Assembly: GCA_016292295.1 (NCBI GenBank)
Contig: JADNEJ010000086.1
Span: 11,755 to 21,687, forward strand
DNA length: 9,933 nt
Reading direction: 5' to 3'
Source of the DNA: Candidatus Thiodictyon intracellulare
Lineage (GTDB): Bacteria; Pseudomonadota; Gammaproteobacteria; Chromatiales; Chromatiaceae
Shown: in pieces, positions 5,731 through 9,933 of the stretch
How the letters are laid out: each line of letters begins with the position of its first letter
Position numbering within the stretch: position 1 is the first letter of the stretch
Program-made: the position numbers and the translations under genes
Notes under the pieces: generated by a model
What the model was told of the DNA's origin: nothing
The model's database searches: none
The model's input: the letters and a program-made list of their open reading frames with translations, nothing else

Positions 5731-6926
5731 GGAAGCTCCCGGGAATTTCTGGACTCCGCCTCGTCCTGGCGAATGGTGGCGTCGATGCGCAGCAGGATGG
5801 CGATGGCCATGCAGACCACAATCAGGCTGTTGCTGCCGTAGCTCAGGAAGGGCAGTGTCAGCCCCTTGGTGGGCAGCATCCCCGAATTGACCCCGATGTT
5901 GACGAAGGCCTGCAGGCCGAGCCACAGACCGATCCCTTGGGCGGTATAGGCGGCGAAGCGGTTTCCGGCCGCCTGGGCGCGAGCGCCGATCCTGAAGGCG
6001 CGCCAGGCGATGAAGGCGAAGGTGGCGATGATCGCCAGCATGCCCACCAGGCCCAGTTCCTCGGCGATCACCGTGGCGATGAAGTCGGTGTGGGCCTCGG
6101 GAAGGAAATACTGCTTCTGGATGCCGTTGCCGAGTCCGACCCCCAGCCACTCGCCCCGTCCGAAGCCGATCAGGGCCTGGCTCAACTGGTAACCGGAGTT
6201 AAAGGTGTCCTCGAAGGGGTTGAGGAAGGACAGGATACGGCGCATCCGGTATTCGGAGGTCATGACCAACACGGTGAGCCCGACCAGTACAGTGCCGAAC
6301 AGGACGGCGAAGGGCATGACGCTGACGCCCCCCAAGAACAGCAGTCCCATCACGGTCGCCAGCATCACGGTGGTGGTACCGAAATCCGGTTGTTTCAGGA
6401 TCAGAGCGGCAGTCAGTCCGATCAGGATCATCGGCCGGATGAAGCCCGACAGCTTGTTAGCCACATCATCGGCGTGGCGCACCAGGTAGCCCGAGATATA
6501 GATCACTGCGAACAGCTTGATGAACTCCGAGGGTTGCAGATTGAGCGGTCCCAAGGGGATCCAACGCGTTGCCCCATTGACGTTGTGACCGATCCCAGGG
6601 ATCAGGACTAGGATCAGCATCCCGACCGTGCCCAGGAAGAACCAGGCGCCCATGCGCTCCCACCAATTTATCGGGACCGTGAAGGTCAGCAGGCCAACGC
6701 CCAGGGCCAGACCCATCGCAAGGGTGTGGCGCGTGACGAAGAAGAAGGGGTCTTTGCAGCAGGTGTCGCCGATGGTCATGGAGGCGGAGGCGACCATCAC
6801 GAACCCGAATGACAAGAGCCCCAGGGCTGCTACCAGGAGCGAGAGGTCGAAGGCCGCCGAGCGCTCGCTGCGGCGGCGCCGGCTCGCGACACTTGAACGG
6901 CTTGCCTGCGGTGCGACAGCGCTCAT
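5715..6926 (-). CDS. ftsW: FtsW, SEDS-family septal peptidoglycan polymerase
   Basis: FtsW polymerises lipid II into glycan strands at the division septum with its partner transpeptidase FtsI. The 403-residue protein has a basic cytoplasmic N-terminus (SRRRRSER, 15-22) and about ten hydrophobic membrane segments. SEDS signatures are NGATRWIPLGPLNLQPSEF (117-135), KQPDFGTT, FLNPFEDTFNSGYQLSQ, GNGIQKQYFLPEAHTDFI (Asp281 aligns with the catalytic aspartate in the large periplasmic loop), EELGLVG and the C-terminal GLTLPFLSYGSNSL. GGAGG at 6935-6939, 8 bp before ATG 6926, fixes the start. The gene overlaps murD by 4 bp (ATGA). RodA is the alternative paralogue, but the dcw position and sequence favour FtsW. 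Confidence 0.97.
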   Translation of the reverse strand: MSAVAPQASRSSVASRRRRSERSAAFDLSLLVAALGLLSFGFVMVASASMTIGDTCCKDPFFFVTRHTLAMGLALGVGLLTFTVPINWWERMGAWFFLGTVGMLILVLIPGIGHNVNGATRWIPLGPLNLQPSEFIKLFAVIYISGYLVRHADDVANKLSGFIRPMILIGLTAALILKQPDFGTTTVMLATVMGLLFLGGVSVMPFAVLFGTVLVGLTVLVMTSEYRMRRILSFLNPFEDTFNSGYQLSQALIGFGRGEWLGVGLGNGIQKQYFLPEAHTDFIATVIAEELGLVGMLAIIATFAFIAWRAFRIGARAQAAGNRFAAYTAQGIGLWLGLQAFVNIGVNSGMLPTKGLTLPFLSYGSNSLIVVCMAIAILLRIDATIRQDEAESRNSRELPWLRA

Positions 6927-8413
6927 GCCGCAAACCTCCGCACCGCATCGGCAAAGACCCGGCCGCGGTGCTCGTAGTTGTCGAACATGTCAAAACTGGC
7001 GCAGGCGGGAGAGAGCAGCACCGCGTCCCCGAAGCGGGCCAAGTCGGCGGCCCGGCGCACCGCGTCGTCCATATCGCTGACCGAAACCAGGGGGACCGGG
7101 GGCACCAGAGCTCGCAGCACTCGCTCAATGGCGGGTGCATCGCGCCCGATCAGGACCACGGCGCGCGCGGCGCGGGCTACTACCGGCCCTAGCGGGGCGA
7201 AATCCGCGCCCTTGCCGTCGCCCCCGGCGATCAGCACCACCCGGCCATCCGACCCCGCGGACACCAGGCCGTCCAGCGCGGCGACGGTGGCCCCCGGGTT
7301 GGTGCCCTTGGAGTCGTCATACCAGCGCACTCCGGCGTGCTCGAGCACCAACTGGCTGCGGTGGTCCAGCCCGGGAAAGGTCCGCAAGGCCTCCCGGCAG
7401 GGGTCGAGCGCCAGGCCACAGGCATCCGCCAAGGCCAGTGCGGCCAGGGCGTTGGCCAGATTGTGTCGGCCTGGGATCAGGACCTGCGCCGCCGGCAGCA
7501 GCGTCTGCGCGCCTCGGCACAGCCACAGGTCACCGTCGCTCAATGCCAGCCCATAGTCGCCCGCGTCCGGTACGCCCAAGGTAAAGCCGATCTCGCGCGC
7601 CGTGGCACGGACCATCGCCGCCACCGCGGGGTCGTCGCGATTGATGATGGCGACCCGCGTGCGGTCGTAGACCCGTGCCTTGGCGGCGCTATAGGCGGCC
7701 AGGTCCGGGTAGCGGTCCAGGTGATCCGGTGAGATGTTGAGCACTACCGCGGCCTGGGTCCGCAGCCCAGGGGTGGTCTCCAGTTGAAAGCTTGACAGTT
7801 CCAGGACATATAGATCAGCCTGGTCGTCGAGCAGGTCCAGCACCGGTTCGCCCAGATTCCCGCCGACCCGGACCTGTCGCCCGGCGCGACGCGCCATCAG
7901 GCCGAGCAGGGTCGTGGCGGTGCTTTTGCCGTTGGAACCGGTGATGGCACAGATCGGGGCGCGCGCCGCCCGGGCGAATAGTTCCACATCGCCGATTACC
8001 TCGGCCCCGCAGGCCAGTGCCCCTTGGATCAGCGGTGCGGCCATCGGGACCCCGGGGCTCACCACCAAGCGGTCGGCCGCGGCGAAGGCCGCGGGGTCGA
8101 AACCCCCGACGAACACAGCCACCTCCGGCAGCTCACGGCGTATCTGTTCCAGGCCGGGCGGATCGGCGCGGGTGTCCGTCACAGCCACCCAGGCGCCCTG
8201 CGAACGCAGGTAGCGGGCGCAGGAGACGCCGGTCTTGCCCAGGCCGACCACCAGGGTCTTTAGGTTAGTGGATAGTACGAAAGAGGCGACAGTGTTCTGC
8301 TGCTCCGCTTTCCCCTGTTCCGGGATCGGTATGACGAGCGGACACGGGGCATCCGCGCCGGATCCCACATCGGGACGCGGAACTGCCGCTGGTTTTTGCT
8401 CGCCACTCGTCAC
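6923..8413 (-). CDS. murD: MurD, UDP-N-acetylmuramoylalanine--D-glutamate ligase, with N-terminal extension
   Basis: MurD adds D-Glu to UDP-MurNAc-L-Ala using ATP in the cytoplasm. The 496-residue frame contains VVGLGKTGVSCARYL (55-69), the P-loop TGSNGKSTATT (158-168), ELSSFQLET, NISPDHLDRY, GRHNLANALAAL, WYDDSKGTNPGATVAAL, AGGDGKGADF and SPACASFDMFDNYEHRG. The core starts near residue 50, so it carries about 48 extra residues compared with the usual 440 or so. The extension (MTSGEQKPAA...VASFVLSTN) spans a segment bounded by facing heptamer arrays at 8263-8276 and 8403-8451. The GTG at 8413 lies inside a heptamer unit and has GGAG 8 bp upstream. No ATG occurs between it and the core; one GTG (codon 16) does. 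The extension looks like translated insertion DNA. The core is intact. Confidence 0.94.
   Translation of the reverse strand: MTSGEQKPAAVPRPDVGSGADAPCPLVIPIPEQGKAEQQNTVASFVLSTNLKTLVVGLGKTGVSCARYLRSQGAWVAVTDTRADPPGLEQIRRELPEVAVFVGGFDPAAFAAADRLVVSPGVPMAAPLIQGALACGAEVIGDVELFARAARAPICAITGSNGKSTATTLLGLMARRAGRQVRVGGNLGEPVLDLLDDQADLYVLELSSFQLETTPGLRTQAAVVLNISPDHLDRYPDLAAYSAAKARVYDRTRVAIINRDDPAVAAMVRATAREIGFTLGVPDAGDYGLALSDGDLWLCRGAQTLLPAAQVLIPGRHNLANALAALALADACGLALDPCREALRTFPGLDHRSQLVLEHAGVRWYDDSKGTNPGATVAALDGLVSAGSDGRVVLIAGGDGKGADFAPLGPVVARAARAVVLIGRDAPAIERVLRALVPPVPLVSVSDMDDAVRRAADLARFGDAVLLSPACASFDMFDNYEHRGRVFADAVRRFAA
8263..8276. repeat. two heptamer units inside the murD 5' coding region
   Basis: GGTTAGT and GGATAGT are adjacent. 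They read TGGTTAG-like on the plus strand, opposite to the array at 8403-8451. They encode VLST just before the conserved MurD core. With the other array they enclose a 126-bp non-repetitive segment (8277-8402). Confidence 0.6.
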
Positions 8414-8451
8414 TCGTCACTCTCCACTATTCACTAACCACTAACCACTAA
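8403..8451. repeat. heptamer array B: seven YCACTNN units across the mraY/murD junction
   Basis: Seven units in register read CCACTCG, TCACTCG, TCACTCT, CCACTAT, TCACTAA, CCACTAA, CCACTAA. The last unit contains the mraY stop (8448-8450). The second contains the murD GTG (8411-8413), and the murD Shine-Dalgarno GGAG also falls in the array. The gradient of variants suggests ongoing decay or unit-by-unit growth. Confidence 0.93.
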
Positions 8452-9530
8452 CGAATCTTCAGGCTGGCGAGCCCAATCAGGACCAGCACCACGGTCACGA
8501 TCCAAAAGCGGACTATGACCCGCGGTTCCGGCCAGCCCTTGAGCTCGAAGTGATGGTGCAGCGGCGCCATGCGGAAGATGCGCTTGCCGGTGAGCTTGAA
8601 GGACAGGACCTGCAACATGACCGAGATGGTCTCCATGACGAAGATCCCGCCCATGATGAAGAGCACCAGTTCCTGGCGCACGGCCACCGCCACCAGACCC
8701 AGGGCGGCGCCTAGGGCTAGGGCGCCGACGTCGCCCATGAAGACCTGGGCCGGATAGGCATTGAACCAGAGAAAACCGAGCCCGGCCCCGACCAGGGCAC
8801 CGCAGAAGATCACCAGTTCGCCCACCTCCTTGATGTGCGGGATGCGCAGATAGCCCGCGATCTCGGCATGGCCGGCGGCGTAGACAAAGACCGCCAGGGC
8901 CCAAGCCACCAGGACCGTGGGCATGATGGCGAGCCCGTCGAGCCCGTCGGTGAGGTTTACCGCGTTGCTGGCGCCCACGATGACGAGATAGGCGAACAGG
9001 ATGAACCAAGGGCCTAGTTGGAAGGAAACGTCTTTCAGATAGGGCACCAGGAGCGCAGTCTCGGTCGGAGACTGGGCGGTGACATAGAGAAGCGTCGCAG
9101 CAGTGAGCCCCAAGATCGTCTGCCACAGATACTTCCAGCGGGCGGCCAGACCGCGTGGGTTTTTCAGCACCAGCTTCTTGTAGTCATCGACCAGGCCGAC
9201 GGCGCCGAAGGCCAGAGTGGTCAGCAGCACGATCCAGACATAGCGGTTACCCAAATCCGCCCACAGCAGGGTACTGATGCCGACCGCCACCAGGATCAGG
9301 GCACCGCCCATGGTGGGCGTGCCTGATTTTTTCAGGTGGCTTTGCGGGCCATCGTCGCGCACCGTCTGGCCGATCTTGTAGGCGCGCAGCCGCCGGATCA
9401 TGGGTTGGCCGACCAGAAGCGAGATGGCGAGCGCGGTCAGGGTCCCTAGGATCCCGCGCAGCGTGAGGTAGCGGAAGACGGTAAATCCGCTCTCGAAGCG
9501 CGCCAGCCATTCGGTCAGTAGAAGCAGCAT
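8448..9530 (-). CDS. mraY: MraY, phospho-N-acetylmuramoyl-pentapeptide transferase
   Basis: This inner-membrane enzyme transfers phospho-MurNAc-pentapeptide to undecaprenyl phosphate, giving lipid I. At 360 residues it has the same length as E. coli MraY. The catalytic aspartates fall at the same positions: Asp115/Asp116 in [16 protein letters not shown] (192-201) and Asp267 in MGDVGAL. The HHHFELKGW segment (325-333), SGTPTMGG (69-76) and ten hydrophobic stretches are present. ATG 9530 is the family start ([10 protein letters not shown]). No Shine-Dalgarno is visible: a heptamer array ends at the ATG. The stop lies in array B. murF usually precedes mraY in this cluster; here the upstream DNA is IS630 element 2. 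Confidence 0.98.
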   Translation of the reverse strand: MLLLLTEWLARFESGFTVFRYLTLRGILGTLTALAISLLVGQPMIRRLRAYKIGQTVRDDGPQSHLKKSGTPTMGGALILVAVGISTLLWADLGNRYVWIVLLTTLAFGAVGLVDDYKKLVLKNPRGLAARWKYLWQTILGLTAATLLYVTAQSPTETALLVPYLKDVSFQLGPWFILFAYLVIVGASNAVNLTDGLDGLAIMPTVLVAWALAVFVYAAGHAEIAGYLRIPHIKEVGELVIFCGALVGAGLGFLWFNAYPAQVFMGDVGALALGAALGLVAVAVRQELVLFIMGGIFVMETISVMLQVLSFKLTGKRIFRMAPLHHHFELKGWPEPRVIVRFWIVTVVLVLIGLASLKIR

Positions 9531-9565
9531 GGATAGTGGTCAGTGGTCAGTGGTCAGTAGTTGGT
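9531..9565. repeat. heptamer array C directly upstream of mraY
   Basis: The units are GGATAGT, then GGTCAGT three times, then a degenerate AGTTGGT. It touches the mraY start codon. On the coding strand it reads ACTGACC repeats and replaces the expected ribosome binding site. Confidence 0.92.
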
Positions 9566-9673
9566 GATGAGATAGCTCTAGTACCTCGCCATGGAATCGC
9601 TCGGACCACTTCCAGCTAGGCTGCCAGCGGCTTGCCCTGGTATATCCAGCGGAAAGGCTTGGCCATCGTTTCA

Positions 9674-9725
9674 TTGAAGTAGTTGAAGTAGTTGAAGTAG
9701 TCGATGAGTTGAAATAGTCGATGAA
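9674..9725. repeat. nested tandem duplications in IS630 element 2
   Basis: TTGAAGTAG occurs three times perfectly at 9674-9700. The last copy begins a 17-bp unit (9692-9708) that is repeated with two changes at 9709-9725. An uninterrupted transposase would have one copy (coding IDYFN). Confidence 0.88.
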
Positions 9726-9753
9726 TTTGTTGATCTTATCGCATAGATCTTCG

Positions 9754-9878
9754 GGCCTTGATCACAAATCCGCCCAAGGCCGGCCAGCCCATGTTGGGTT
9801 TACGCGCGCAAGACCATGTTCTGCAAGGGAGCGGCGACGCCGCGACTGAACAAGGTGGGCAGAATTATGATCAAGGCC
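9754..9878 (-). mobile_element. MITE-like element, copy 2 (125 bp), with 8-bp target duplication
   Basis: The ends are GGCCTTGATCA and TGATCAAGGCC, as in copy 1, and the flanks are the perfect direct repeat GATCTTCG at 9746-9753 and 9879-9886. Its reverse complement aligns with copy 1 over the full length with about 11 mismatches by eye, one single-base gap and the 12-bp duplication difference. Excision with one repeat restores SVED-LCDKI in the transposase, confirming insertion. It lies in the same orientation relative to the host transposase gene as copy 1. Confidence 0.92.
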
Positions 9879-9933
9879 GATCTTCGACCGAAAGAAAATT
9901 TCCTCGTCGAATAACTTTGCGGGCCAAGATCGA

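Larger units (their letters stand above)
9581..9933 (-). mobile_element. IS630-family element 2, 3' part, runs off the window
   Basis: The likely right end is GTACCTCG starting at 9581, after a TA at 9579-9580. GTACCTC also occurs in the right terminal repeat of element 1, which supports the placement. Only the transposase C-terminus, interrupted by a MITE, is in the window. It lies 50 bp upstream of mraY. Confidence 0.65.
9616..9933 (-). pseudogene. IS630-family transposase, C-terminal part, broken (partial at window edge)
   Basis: Read on the minus strand from 9933, the sequence gives SILARKVIRRGNFLSVED. A MITE follows (9754-9878). The reading then resumes LCDKINKFIDYFN, passes a stretch of short tandem duplications that shifts the frame, and ends NETMAKPFRWIYQGKPLAA with TAG at 9616-9618. 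This is the characteristic C-terminus of one large IS630 subgroup. Both the MITE with its duplication (133 bp) and the 17-bp duplication break the frame. The catalytic part lies beyond the window. Confidence 0.85.

Noticed and set aside
5731..6150. Possible long MurG starting at 6150
   Set aside because: The extra 140 residues are the out-of-frame reading of ftsW. The ATG at 5730 has a Shine-Dalgarno and places the GGTGGHV motif at the N-terminus as in the family.

Overview
The window holds most of a gammaproteobacterial division and cell-wall (dcw) cluster. On the minus strand, in transcription order, it runs mraY - murD - ftsW - murG - murC - [IS remnant] - murB. Gene order, high GC content, third-position G/C bias and the protein sequences fit a GC-rich gammaproteobacterium. 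A purple sulfur bacterium (Chromatiales) is my guess, but I cannot place it without a database search. The six enzymes catalyse consecutive steps of peptidoglycan precursor synthesis (MurB, MurC, MurD in the cytoplasm; MraY and MurG at the inner membrane) plus the septal glycan polymerase FtsW. All six have their catalytic motifs.

The boundaries of the cluster are unusual. Three degenerate IS630-family elements sit at or beside gene ends. Element 1 (about 8-1480, plus strand) is fused to the 3' end of murB. Element 3 (about 2517-3128, minus strand) is an internally deleted copy that separates murC from murB. Element 2 (about 9581 to beyond 9933, minus strand) lies directly upstream of mraY. 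Elements 1 and 2 each contain a copy of the same small element (136 and 125 bp), which has 11-bp perfect terminal inverted repeats and perfect 8-bp target duplications: a MITE-like non-autonomous transposon. These parts are AT-rich and full of frameshifts and stops, unlike the GC-rich mur genes.

A second layer is a 7-bp repeat (consensus YCACTRA, or TGGTTAG on the other strand). It forms arrays at 4577-4611, 4631-4665, 8263-8276, 8403-8451 and 9531-9565, and bases 1-7 match one unit. Arrays occur as facing inverted pairs and run into the ends of coding sequences. They supply the C-terminus of MurG, the stop codon of mraY, the start region and an apparent N-terminal extension of MurD, and the DNA directly before the starts of murC and mraY, where no Shine-Dalgarno sequence is visible.

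Region by region: 1-1480, IS630 remnant 1 with MITE copy 1; 1423-2337, murB with an IS-derived C-terminal tail; 2338-3138, relict murC/murB junction and IS630 remnant 3; 3139-4569, murC; 4570-4665, paired heptamer arrays; 4648-5730, murG; 5715-6926, ftsW; 6923-8413, murD; 8403-8451, heptamer array; 8448-9530, mraY; 9531-9565, heptamer array; 9581-9933, IS630 remnant 2 with MITE copy 2. I see no RNA genes, CRISPR array or defence system. The novelty is in the repeats and in how they have reshaped essential genes.
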